Source: Purshia tridentata
Taxonomy: Eukaryota; Streptophyta; Magnoliopsida; Rosales; Rosaceae
Reading direction: 5' to 3'
DNA: 64,000 bases
NCBI GenBank assembly: GCA_003254885.1
Contig: QANT01001752.1
Location: forward strand, 38,258 to 102,257
Made by a program: the position numbers and the translations under genes. This document shows positions 36,634 to 48,849 of this stretch, one piece after another. Numbering within the stretch: position 1 is the first letter of the stretch; each line of letters begins with the position of its first letter. A model generated the notes under the pieces. It made no database searches, had not been told where the DNA came from, and was given only the letters and a program-made list of their open reading frames with translations.

Positions 36634-36643
36634 TATATAAATA
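36634..36643 (+). promoter_or_regulatory. TATA box of SAP
   Basis: TATATAAATA about 180 bases upstream of the SAP ATG, followed by a CT-rich leader typical of plant transcripts. Confidence 0.6.
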
Positions 36644-36820
36644 TGAAAGAATCCTAAAGGCCGTTCTTGGGGTCCCTCACTTTTGTGTCTTTATCCACAA
36701 ACCTTTTTGTCCTTGTTCCTTTGAAAGTTTTGCTTCTCTCTCGTCCCCACTCTCACTGTAGCTGCTAGCTTCTTGGTCCTCCTTTATCGCAGCTTATTAT
36801 ACTTTCCACTTTTCTCATTC

Positions 36821-39800
36821 ATGTCTTCTTCTTCTTCTTTACCATCATCATCATCATCAGCATCTACATCGCAAGAGGGCAATGCAGCTGGTCCAAGCAC
36901 CAGTACTGCAAGAAGAGGAAGAAGGCGTGGTCATGATTTTGAAGGGCCATCCTCGTCAAGACGACGTGCCGTAAATGAGGTCTGGCCGGAGCCGTTTATT
37001 GAAGCCCTCGCTGCCCAAGTCGCCATTGATGCTTCTCGCAACATTGGACGCCTCGCTGCAGCTCGTGCCCTTGCCAATGTGTTTCAGGTATGTTTATTAT
37101 TTCTTCTCCATTCATATATACACTCACTCAGTCACTCCATAATATGCATATATACAACTAAAAACTCTACTCATGTTCTTGTTAATTAATCATACATACA
37201 AATTTTTGATTGACAATTTGTGTACCACTTTGAAGATTGATGAATGGTGGAAAATAAATCTGTATATAACCCATTTACACACTAATCATGTGACCAGTTT
37301 TTGAGAGGGAGGTTACTGTTGTATATGTATTAATTTCTCTGGAACCAAGCTAGCTAGGTCCACTTGGAAACTGATGGATTTTATTCCAAAAATGGACAAA
37401 ATAATAGTCTAGTCAATGGGACCTGCCAGATATTCCAAAATTTTCCAAATTTCAAATTTTGGGTTCAGGGTTTTGTTTTAGGACAGTTTCTAGATCATAT
37501 TGATTTGTAGCTTGTACCAATTAGTGGCATACGTAGACGTAGTTATGAGCTTTTACATTCGAGAAGAAGCCGATTGTTTCGGAAAGCAACCTTTTGATGA
37601 GTCATTCTCATTCTATAAGGGAAGTTTAATGTCACTTTCACAAGGGGGAATGGGCTTTGGTGTTGGTTTTGGTTTTGGTTTATTAGTTGGCTTTTTCACA
37701 CGCTTCACAAAAATGTCTATTTTTGCACCGTTCTTTCAAATCTAATGAAAAGGGTTCCTTTGGCTTTGAATTTCCATTTTTTTCCCTTTATAAGCATGTA
37801 ACCCTTTTCAACTCTCTCAATCCACCCCCTACTTTTTGACTCTACTTTCTTAGCTTTCTAGAAAAATTATTCGGATATTGACTTTCTCAGTTCCTAATAC
37901 TAATAAAGCTTGGATGGATAGAGACCTTTAAAGCTTAGTTTTATCACCGACCAGTGTTGGGATGAGAATCGGGAACTATATAACAAATTTTAGGGAGCTA
38001 GCTAGCTAGCTAGCTCGGGATCAATTGCTCTTTTCCTTTCCATATTTAGCCAACATTTCTGCTGTCAGTTATATTTAGCCTACGTTACTGTCATAGCTAT
38101 TATACCTCTCTTTTTCTTTGCTTAATATTAGACCAAATTATTGTCCGCTTTCAGAGTCAACCAGATGCATATATAGGGTCCATATATGCCAGTAACGTTA
38201 ACAATTCTTTTTATTTTTTTTATTTTTTTATGTTGGTATTTTCTTTTATATGAAACGTTTTTAATTGGTTATGTTATGTCAGTCCACAACAAAGCAAGGG
38301 ATATGGAATTTATGTAACTGAAAGAAGAGCGATATTGAATTTGAAGACCGAAAAATGAAAGAAGAAAATATATCCAAGTTAGCAATAACTAAATGTAGAA
38401 CTTTATATATATGTGTGTGTTCCTGTCAATAACAAGAAGAATGTAGCAATTAATTATTTTGATAATGTGCTCGTCAAGGAGCTAGATATCAATATGTCAT
38501 AATGAAAATCTATATAGGGTAAAATAAATAAATAAATAGAAGGAAGAATTCAGTAAATTTTCCAATTTAATGAAGTTTGTGTGATCCCCAGCTATATATG
38601 TAGGCAGAAAGAATTTCAACTAGACGTCATGTGAATCCAAAGGGCTTTGTATACGTATATATATGTGAGCTATGCATGATTAATTAAGGCTGAGAGTGAT
38701 ATCTGACAGTTGATGGGTGTTCTAGTATATATAGTGTTATATATCAGTCAAAGGTCAGCATGCATGTGCCTTCTGCCATGAGAGGCACATGTAGCCCATG
38801 CAATGCTAGCTGCTTTAGTTTACAAACTAATGTCGATCTACTTGTCACCCCAACAGGTTTGGCCATCATCCTTTTACACATGAAATCCAGAAAAATAGTG
38901 ACTTCTATTATATTGTTAATTAGTTTGTCTCTTCTGGTTGTTTTCTTTAGCTCTTTTGGCCTTGTCTTTTAAGGGTACTCTTCTTTGGTTTTTTCTTGAG
39001 TTGAATGTCTGAAAACTTTGCTTTGGGGACCTAGCTAGTACAAAATTTTTGTTTTATAAAATTTCCTAATCGAGAAAGAAAACTGCATATTATTGTTCAT
39101 TAATTATCTTGTTAAATAATAATTACATTGAACAATTATAATTCAAACGTTACTAAGAACAAAACAAACATAGTTATCATAAAAATGAAGAAAATGTTAT
39201 CGGATATGTTATGTTGTTTAATTTGTAGTTGAATAATTTATCATGTAAATCTATGTTTAAATATGCATATGATCTGAACCTTCTGCGTCGAGATAAGAGT
39301 TTGTTAGTTTGACAAGAATCTAAACCTTCTACTTATACTATTTTAATTTGATTTTTAATCTAAGATTTTTATCATATGGGAAGATGGATCTAGGATTTTT
39401 AGGATTTTTATTATAAATGTCAGGATTATATTTCCTTTTTAAGTTTATATTTATTAAGTTTGAAATCGAAAGTGAGAGTTATTAGACTTGGGATACATAA
39501 ATAGTTAACGAGTGTTAAATAGCTAACCTGTACATGATGGAAGTCCAAGACAGTAGTCAGTAGTTAAGTTAGCTCATAGCAGAAAAGGGTTGGAGTTGGG
39601 CGTTGGGGATATAAAGATTCGTTGGTCATAACGAGACACGCTTTGGCTACTCCTTTCTTGGAAATGAAAGAAACAAATCTTTATATGTGGGGAACCACGC
39701 AATTTATATATATTTGCAATCCTATGTTTGTGTTTATGTTTGTGGCCAATATGTACATGGATATATGTCTCCTCTGTGTGAATGTGTTTAGGCTTTTTTT

Positions 39801-42582
39801 ATTGTCGTGTATAAGGACCACAGCAACATATGTATGTATGTGGTACTGGTTGTCCTTGCCTTGGTCTCTATTCTCAAGCTAATTTATCCCCCTCTCTACT
39901 TCTTCAACCAAGTATTAATTAATTAACTACAACCAAGTACCTTCTAGTTAGTAATTACAACCAAGTGTTGTAGCTAATCAAAGTCCTTTTGACATTTATA
40001 ATATGGTTTCTGGTATTATATGCAAATAGATAGCAATAGGGCCCCGAGCTTCTGTTCTCTTCTCTTCTCCATGTTTTATATAATGCAAGTACGGCTGTGC
40101 TTGGCGTACGTACCCTGTGATATTGTAAGGTGTACTTGGATTGAGTAATAATGAAAGTAGATCCATCAAAATACCCTGTCAGTCTCCAATCTCCATGACA
40201 GTCGGATCCATGGATATATGACTAAGACCAAGCTCCTTTATACTTTTAAAAAGATTTAATGCTGGATATATATGTAGTCGAGTCGAGTCGAGTCGAGAGT
40301 TGAGTATAAAACTTTAATCGTATATAGTAGAAAGTCTTTATACATAATTAATAAGAAGAATTGATGATGATGACGACGACTATATAAGGCCGAGACTGAG
40401 AAGCATGCTGGCACAATATATAGTCAGCAGTACGTACTCAACTTGCTACAAGCCTACTGCTTTCATTTTAATTTTATTTACACAGACTCATATCTTTTTT
40501 ACTTACACCCCTACTTAGCCTATCACCTATTACTCTACTACTACTTTGCATACATGCACATTACCTCTCTCTCTCGCACAATTATTAAAGGTAGCTAGCT
40601 TTACGCGCATCGCATGGCATGGTCTGGTCTGAGTTGTTGTGTCTAGGGTTTCGGATTAATTTTCTTCTCTTTGCAATTAATTCCTACTCTTGTTGTAGGT
40701 TCCTCTAGTTAATCTAGCTTATCTCATTCTCATTGAAAACCTCATCAAACACATGTTATAAATTACATCCCGTACTTCACCTCCTCGATCAAAAGCAAGA
40801 CCCTCCTCTACACAAATCTATTCTTCATATCCATTTCAAATTTGCTTTTGTTAATTAGTAGAGTTGGATTCCAATATAGCTTGCAATGCTATTGCATGCA
40901 ATATTAATTGGAAATTGAATCCGGAAAAAAACGACATTATGAGATTATATTGCACACCTCGTCTTTTATCTTGTTTATGGTTTTTATTGCAAGAAACACC
41001 TGCAGTTGCAGTACTGTGTGGTTGATTCGCTGTCTCACATTAATAATTTTTAAAAACGAGCGCAGGACATTTCTTATCCCTTTGTTTTCTTCTGCTTTGT
41101 ATGGAATTAATGAATATGGGGTTGCATTATTGCATATGAATTTATTAAGGTCTTCTCCCTTTAACCGGTTAAAAAACATGTAATTTAACGGTCCAACTCA
41201 AATTTTTATATAATAGTTGCATGCACGAACTTACATGTAATTAAGTAATTAAGTAATTAATCAGGTATTAAGTCAAAGGGTTGCACAAAAACAAACATAG
41301 TTTAGTAAAAAAATGACGTATCATAATGAAAAAACTGAAAGGGCGTAAATGTCTGTTTTTGCTTTTTCCATTCAACGTGCATGCGTGAGATGTAGCCCTG
41401 CTTTCGAATTCTATTTTTTCACGTGACATTTATTTTATGCAAATGAAGGTTTGCTCCACGTGGCACGCTGTCTCACGCTCGGACCTCCTGTGGCACCGCC
41501 TCACTCGCCGCATATGGGGTCGGTTCTACCTCCATCGCGACAGGTGGCGCGACGAGTACGTGTACTGGCATCGGACGGCTCAAAACTTCTACTCGCGGAG
41601 GTCCACCCACACCATCCTCGACTTCGACCGGTCCGACGTGATTGGCCAAGACGGCCTCACGTGCCGCTGCCTCACGCTCTCCGACACCCACCTTGCCTGT
41701 GGTTTCGCGGACGGCGCCGTCCGCCTCTTCGACCTAACCACGCGCTTCCACGTGGCCACCTACCGACCTCAACACGGCGACGTCCTCGGCCAGTTTTCTC
41801 GCGCCGTAGTGGGCATCATAATCACCGATTCGAGACTCACTTTTGCCACCCTGAACGGTGACATCCACGTGGCAATTATTGATAATGGCTCGCAGATGAC
41901 GAATAGGGCCCACTTTGGTGATGTGGTCAACGACGGGGCGCTGGTGGACTTCACAGGCTGCGGGAGATGGTGGGTGGGCCTCTACGCTGGGGTTCCGGGT
42001 CGGGCTTTTCACATATGGGATGCAAACACCCAAGAGCTGGTTTTCGTGGGTGGGTCGCTGACCGACCCGGAAGCGGTGATAGGCTGGCACATGCTGAACG
42101 AGATGACTGAGTTCGTGGGGCGAGTCCGAGTGACGAGTCAGGAATCGGCTGTGGCGTGTACGAGAGCGAGGGTGATGGTCTTCGACTTGAGCAACCAGGG
42201 AGTGGTGTTGGGGGAAGAGGAGTACAGAAGGGGGATCATAGTAACATCGATGGACGTGAGCAACGAGGCGTACGTTATCGTGGGGAGCACAGGGTTGGCT
42301 AGCGTGCGCCGGGCGGACACGCTGGAAGAGGTGTGTAGGTTTAGCGTTCGGGGGGCGGTGTCGCAGAGGGGGGTGGTGATGGGGTGTATGAACGGGGGGT
42401 ACGCGCTAATGTGCGCCGGAGGGGTGGTGAGGGTGTGGGAGGTGGAGAGAGGACAGTATCTGTACAATATGGGGGAGAGGGTTGGGGAGGTGAACGCGTT
42501 GGTGTGCGACGAACGACATGTCGCAGCGTGTTCGAGTGGTGAGACGACACTGCACCTGTGGGACTTTGGTGCTGCGGAGTAG
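36821..42582 (+). CDS. SAP: STERILE APETALA, F-box/WD40-like organ-size regulator
   Basis: Two exons, 36821-37087 and 41449-42582, joined in phase 0 across a 4361-base GT-AG intron; 466 residues. The N-terminus is Ser-rich, then basic (ARRGRRRGHDFEGPSSSRRR), followed by a degenerate F-box spanning the splice (about 60-125, EVWPEPFIEALAAQ to WHRLTRRIWG). The rest is a WD40-like propeller (GAVRLFDL, FHIWDA, VVRVWEVE, LHLWDFG). The match to Arabidopsis SAP is near full length. SAP is the substrate receptor of an SCF ubiquitin ligase that removes PEAPOD/KIX repressors, prolonging meristemoid division; it also acts in flower and ovule development. The ATG at 36821 is the first suitable one. Exon 2 is strikingly GC-rich against an AT-rich intron and flanks. 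Confidence 0.95.
37996..38015. repeat. (AGCT)5 palindromic microsatellite in the SAP intron
   Basis: Five AGCT units, self-complementary. Confidence 0.95.
40277..40297. repeat. (GTCGA)4 microsatellite in the SAP intron
   Basis: Four GTCGA units plus one base. A GATGATGATGACGACGAC tract followed by TATATAAGG lies about 70 bases further on. Confidence 0.95.
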
Positions 42583-43584
42583 TGTAGAGTAGGGTTAGTG
42601 ATTAACAAGAGGGGTATGGGAAATAGTGGGATGTGTTGGAGATGGCGACACTGACACTGACAAAACGAAGCGAAGCAAAGCAAAATGGAGAGGTGGGGTT
42701 TTGGAGGTAACTGAGCAAGACTGACACTGACATGAGAAGTGTACTTTTGAGTTGGTGATGTGGTGATATCATCAGATATTGATATATGCATGAGAAAAAG
42801 AGAGATAGATATTGTGGACGGGCGTGGGGTACGCTGTTTTGGGGTGATTTTTTAGGTTAAATTGAGACTTGTTGACCTTGACCCAATACACTAATTAAAA
42901 CTGAGCTTTTGAATTTTTGGATAGTTAATTCTAGTCTGATCAGTCTAGACTCTAGATAGATCTATCTCTCTAGTCTTGTTTTGTTCAGGTTCTGGGCCCT
43001 TCTCACTAGTTGCTTTCTCTTGTACTCTTTTTATTATTATTATTACTCTTATTTGTTCCCTATCTTCTACTTAATTGCCTTCTTTATTTTTGTTCTATTA
43101 GAAATGCCAAAATCCTTTTTGTACAGAGCGGCTATGAAATATTGAAATCGACACCAAATATTTGCAGACTTCCCTCTGTTTTTTACTCTTTATTATTATT
43201 TATGTATTTCTTTTTGCAGAATTGTCTTTGGCTCATCAATTCTCTCTTTATAAGTTATAACCACCAGCCTGCACGCATGACTAGTTCAAAAGTATAAGTA
43301 ACTCAAACATCCAAGATTTGAAAACAAGTGCAACTGTAGCTGTAGATGATTATCCTAATTTAATGAGGTTGTGAACTTATTATCCAAAAAGGTGTAAATG
43401 CTAGTCTGCTGGAAGTGATGATATTAGTTGTGTAAATGCTATTAATATCTTTTACATGCTTACCCAAAAAAAATGGTATGGCTTTTAGGCTACCCTGTGG
43501 TAAAATCATCATAAAGTTGGAGTATTCTTGTTTTGTTTAATAGGTTGTATAAATTCGTATTAGGTTAATCTGAGTTATAAATAA
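42583..43584. other. SAP 3' flank
   Basis: The long antisense frame across the end of SAP is a GC-rich shadow. No independent feature is supported. Confidence 0.5.
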
Positions 43585-44010
43585 GGAGTTAAATTTCGGT
43601 TTTGTGGAAATTTTCGATGGAAATTTCGACGGAAATTTCGGGAAATTTTAAATTTCGACAGAAATTAAACGGAAATGACGGAAATTACTAGTAAAATACG
43701 GAAATTTTGAATGAAACTTTACCATATGTTTATTTAACATATTATCTACTATTTTGATAAAAAACATTGAAAAAACTAAATTATATAATGGGTTTCATAT
43801 GATATAAGATGAATATAATGCGCGCTGGAGACAAATACTGTACAAAAAATGGTTCACTAATTAATAATTACATATGTTTTATTGAATAAATGCCTTAGTT
43901 TTATTTATACTATAATTTTGAATCATAAATTAAACATAAATAATCATATAATAACTTGATTTGAATTTTATTAAGCATGTTAATTTATTGGTTATGGACT
44001 GAAAAAGCTT

Positions 44011-44186
44011 AAAGAAAAGTTGAGTTGTGAGACCTAAGAAAATGTTGTTAAATTGATTTGGAAACAATAACAAGTTTTGAAGATTCATGGAATATTATAA
44101 AGAAAAGTTGAGTTGTGAGACCTAAAAAAATGTTGTTAAATTGATTTGGAGACAATAACAAGTTTTGAAGATTCATGGAATATTAT
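44011..44186. repeat. 88-bp tandem duplication inside the putative transposon
   Basis: Copies at 44011-44098 and 44099-44186, each beginning AAAGAAAAGTTGAGTTGTGA, with about two or three differences. Confidence 0.92.
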
Positions 44187-44330
44187 TTGAGGTTATGATT
44201 TTTGTTATGTGCATTATTTAAGGTTTGGAGATTCTTGGAGTGGAGACAAAATAAATGTTTGGAGATTCTTAGATATTTATTTGAGGTTATAAGGATTTTT
44301 GACGAATTAATTTAAGTAATTAAATATTTA

Positions 44331-44468
44331 TAGAAGTTATTGAGAATTATTTAGAAATATAAAAATTAAATTGAATGAGGTATGGGTAATTAAAATTAAT
44401 AGAAGTTATTGAGAATTATTTAGAAATATATAAGTTAAATTGAATGAGTTATGGGTAATTAAAATTTG
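44331..44468. repeat. 69-bp tandem duplication inside the putative transposon
   Basis: Copies at 44331-44399 and 44400-44468, each beginning TAGAAGTTATTGAGAATT, with only a few differences. Confidence 0.92.
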
Positions 44469-44919
44469 AAGTTAAGGTGATAAAAAATGGTACAAGATGA
44501 GAGGAACCCATAGGAATTATCGAAACATTTTTTGGACTCTGATCGTTGATTGGTGATTTATTTAAAGATTTGGACAAGTATACCCTTAATATAAAAGTTT
44601 GGATTTAAGAGGAAATAATTAAATTATATCTTTATAAATTATGATTTTGGCATTGCTGAATAGAACTCGAACTCACGAGCATTTAGGCGAAAACGGATTG
44701 CGAATCGGAGTTACGTAGCTCAAATTACAAATATTTGAAGCATAAGGGCAAAATGGTAATTGCAGGTCAGATCAGATCTGGTCGTGGCCGAAATTTCAGC
44801 GAAATTTCGGTAATTTCGGCGAAATTTCGATAATTTCGGAAATTTCAGAGAAATTTCGGCGAAAAATTAATAGGTTGTTGTTAAAATTTCCATACTCCCA
44901 AAAAACGAAATTTAACACC

Positions 44920-47900
44920 TTGGTGTTTTGTTTTTTCCTATTCTGAGAGGTCATTTTAAGCAGTATCTCACTAGACTTCAACTACTAATGTCTAACATAG
45001 ATGCATCAAGCCTAGGTTATTTATAGCCCTTTTCCCTATATTTTTTCGATGACATGCATGGGGCTATGTCTACTACCTCTTTTTGAACCATTACGGTAGG
45101 CTTTAATAACTAATAACCACCATGCCATGCACTCCTTTCATATATTTCCCACTTGCTATCACTGTAGTAGGTTTTATGCTAGAGTGGTTAATTTTCCTCC
45201 CTTATTAAATGTAAACAAATGACTAGCTTCCAACAAATGTGTAATGATTTTCACAAAGCTTTAAGCCACTGCAGTAAACACTCAGCCACAGTACATAATG
45301 AACAACCAGTATGCGATTACATGTCTGACACTTGTAATTCATGCAACCTATGACCATTATATAGTGTGTTAGTGAAGCAACAACTATGGAGTAAGGCATA
45401 TCTTGTGTGTTGTTAAAGTCAAGGATTGCCATAAGTGCAAGGGATATGACATACCTTTGCCCATACCTTTTCAGCTCCTTAGGAAGGAAAGGATGGCTCC
45501 CTCTGATATTCCTTCTGCAGAATCTTTACTGTAGCTGTGGGTGTAACTGCAAACACAAGGGGATATTATAATAAAGGAAAATGCTATGTGCTTTCTCTTT
45601 GTGCCTTTTCCTTGTGCCTTCTCTCTTCTTTTGTTCATTTGACAATTTAATCTCACGATCCGAATCGTTCAATATCAAGATCATTATTTATAGATAAAGC
45701 CAATGAAAGCACCAGTCTACTTTATGGGAGACTTGTGACCCCTAAACGTATATGTGATATTCCTTCTGTTTTGGGTCACTGAAAGCACCTCAGCATGTCA
45801 AGTCATCCTTGGGAAAGGTGATCAAAAGGGTGTAGGAGCTTTTTGTGGGAGGGAAATTTTTTAGATGCGTAGGATTTGCATCTTTTGGAAAGATGGAAGG
45901 TCTGCTCAGTAGTTTTGGTTAGACTCCATGTTGGATTGTAAGTTTCTAACCCCAAAAAGGTGAAAAGTGCATTCATTTTCTTCAACTTACCTCATTCAGG
46001 GTTGAAACCCAACTATACCATTTGAGAAAGATGTCCAAATTTTTCTTTTTCATGCTGGGCCACCATTTTATTGGACTAAAACCAAATTTTCCATTGAGTT
46101 TAACTTGTCTGTTATAGCATTATGTTTCCCACTTGGGTTATTATTAACATCAAATTTTACCACACTATCAAATAACTCACTTGTACTTACCATGGATTGT
46201 TAAGTGAATTCCACCACCTCAACTCCAATATTCTAATGTCTTTGGTTGTTGTCCCCATTTTTAACCATTTTAACATGATAAGATCCCTCAATTGGAACTT
46301 TGGGATAAGCTGATATGGTAGACAAACTTCCATGGCCAACGTGTACCCTGCCTTTGGTACATTGGCATAAAATTCTTTAGATAACCCTGAACTAATTCAA
46401 AATTGTCCTTACAACTCATGATAGATGTACAGGGCATTGTCCATAAACTTAATACTTGATGAATATATTAATTACATCCATGACATCATACACAAATAAT
46501 CACCCATATTGATAATAGACCATTTCCTCTTGTACGTTTTTAGAGATCACTCATTTTGTTCCTTACAGAATGCAAACTGTTAGACAATAGGGAAAAGGCA
46601 ATTACATCCGCTACCATGCCATCTACTAATTGTAGAATACCCTTAGTTAGAAACTCTAATATGTAAATTACCTAAGTTCATGCAGAACAAACACAGTTCC
46701 CAGACTTCACCTCTTGTACATCACCACTATTCCTCATACGCATCTTTATCTTGCCTCATGTTGGAACACTGGATTTTGAGACTTCTCCCAGTTCACCACA
46801 TCACTTCTTGTGATGGCATGGTCTTCCCTATGTTCCTGGAAAATATCTTCATAAAAAATTATAAAGTCAAGCCGCCATAATTTGCCTCGGTCAAATTTGA
46901 TTCTTTCCATGTGGATGTAGTACTTAAATATCTTCACAATATTTAAGTGTATTGTATTCAAAATTTCATCATTAATATAAACATTGAAACACATCATAAT
47001 CCTTTTTTTTTTTGTTAGTTTCATCATTATTCACACACACAAAAATTCCAAAGCTCTTCTAAAAACTATTCTAAAAATAAGAAAATGTGAAATTTCCGAT
47101 TTTGTAACCGAAAATTTCAATTCTTTATTCAAAAGTTCTGAGGATTCTGAAAATCCGAATTGGAATAAGATGTTGAAATTCCAATTATTTGGAATAAAAA
47201 TTGGAATAGAAATTCCATTCCGAAATTTTTTGGAATGGAATTAGATAACCCTATTTCGATCCGAACTGGCCGAACCACACCCATAATCCTTCATATTACG
47301 TTCACATGATGTTAATCAACCCATATTGAATCACCCTTCCTATACTAGCATACCTGATATCCATTTAGCCTTCAAATATACCATATGCATTAGTATAAAA
47401 ATTTTAAAATAAGACATCTAACAAGCATAACAGATTAAGCACATTTGAATGGAATGCATGCCATCAAATAATACCTCTGCCTTATACCCCTGCTAGACAC
47501 AGATCTGCCACTGCCTCAACCTTGCACCTCAACACACATTAGGCAAACAAGATTGTCATCTTATTTTTAAGAAGGGGACTCCCTGCGCCCTAGCTATACA
47601 TTTGATATAATGTATTTACTGATAGTAAATTACCACTAAGAGCGAAAAGCATTTATTATGACAGTTTATTGTGCAAAATGAGTTTTAGCCTTTCCAAGGT
47701 GCATTGATTTGATCTAAGCCCTTGCGAAACATGATGGTTGACATCCCTGCTTATGTGAAATATGACAGTAAAAAAAGTAAATGAAAATAAAAAATTGCAC
47801 TTCATTAAGGCTGATTTAATGGGCCAACGAAACATTTAAGCTTGGATATATACAACACACAAATAAACCAACTAATTTACACTTGAAAAGTCCATGGATT

Positions 47901-48469
47901 ACTTGATATCATCCATATTTAGCTCTATTTTTAATTTTTCAATACATTTTATGCAATTTACTACATACAGTTAATAACTCAACCTTAAGGAAATGGTCCA
48001 TTGGCTGGGAAAGGACTTGGCTCCACCCAGGAGTCATCCAAAGTGTTTGGAACATACACGTTGTCAAAACTACCTTTTCTGTCATTCCATTCATTGTTAT
48101 GCATTCCATTCAAACACAAGGCCATATCATTGGGTGGACCTCCATGGATCCCCCCACACACCAATGTATTTGGTGAAGGAAACATGGTCATAATGGGGGA
48201 GCAATGACCAGTGCTAATAAGATCTTTCTCCTAAACTAAAATTTATTATTATTTTTTTATACGCTCATTCTCCTCACTGTCTAAGCCAGAAGGACTGACT
48301 GCGTTTTCAATTGCTGGGGCTAGGGTGTTGACTATGGGAGGAACCTCCATGCCATTGAGTTGAGGTTGACTACTAAGAGAAGGTGGGATAAAATTTAGCT
48401 CACCACTAGAGGCCCAGGCACATATCGGTTCATTGGCACCCAAGTGTTCACTAGATCATTAATGGACTC
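44920..48469. other. Gene-free spacer with possible element debris
   Basis: No supported gene. At about 47060-47275 the sequence is rich in GAAATTCC/GGAATTTC palindromic words and reads, on the minus strand, GGTTCGG and GTTCGGATCG. That style is seen at the ends of plant hAT-like non-autonomous elements, but boundaries were not found. Minus-strand frames at 47985-48443 have no recognised relatives. Confidence 0.35.
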
Positions 48470-48474
48470 ACTTG

Positions 48475-48660
48475 TGCCAAAATAAATCAAGAGTCTTAGG
48501 ATAATATTTTCTGTGTTTGATTCTTCTCTCTTAGAAAGGTATATATAAGTGAACATTACAAAACCTTACTGGTTTAGGAAACATAATACAAACCCTATTT
48601 GACTAGGATTACAACTAATAACAAAACCCAAATATTTAATTACAAATTAACCCTTTAATA
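48475..48660 (-). repeat. 3' LTR of the first copia element
   Basis: 186 bp, seven substitutions from 52629-52814, no indels. The terminal dinucleotide at 48659-48660 is TA instead of CA on the plus strand. Confidence 0.95.
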
Positions 48661-48849
48661 CTCCCCCTCAAGTTGGTGCGTAGATATCACACATGCCCAA
48701 CTTGACTAAAGGATCAAGGAATACCCTGCTAGCCACAGCCTTTGTAAGAATGTCTGCTAACTGATCTTCAGACTTCACAAAAGGAAAAATGATAATTCCG
48801 GCTTCTAACTTCTCTTTAATGAAGAATCTATCAATCTCAATGTGTTTGG

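Larger units (their letters stand above)
43585..44919. mobile_element. Putative non-autonomous DNA transposon with terminal inverted repeats
   Basis: The left end GGAGTTAAATTTCG is matched in inverse by the right end CGAAATTTAACACC, with one mismatch in 14. Similarity continues inward (TGGAAATTTT in both arms). Inside each end lies an array of AATTTCG/CGAAATT motifs (43590-43720 and 44785-44870), which look like subterminal transposase-binding repeats. Size is 1335 bp with no coding capacity. Flanking bases (TAA left, TTG right) give no clear target duplication, so superfamily is undetermined. Confidence 0.6.

Noticed and set aside
42138-42791. 217-codon antisense open frame over the end of SAP
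   Set aside because: It mirrors the GC-rich SAP coding strand, has no family resemblance and is a composition artefact.
46746-47027. 93-codon minus-strand frame
   Set aside because: No domain or relative recognised; AT-rich sequence gives such frames by chance.
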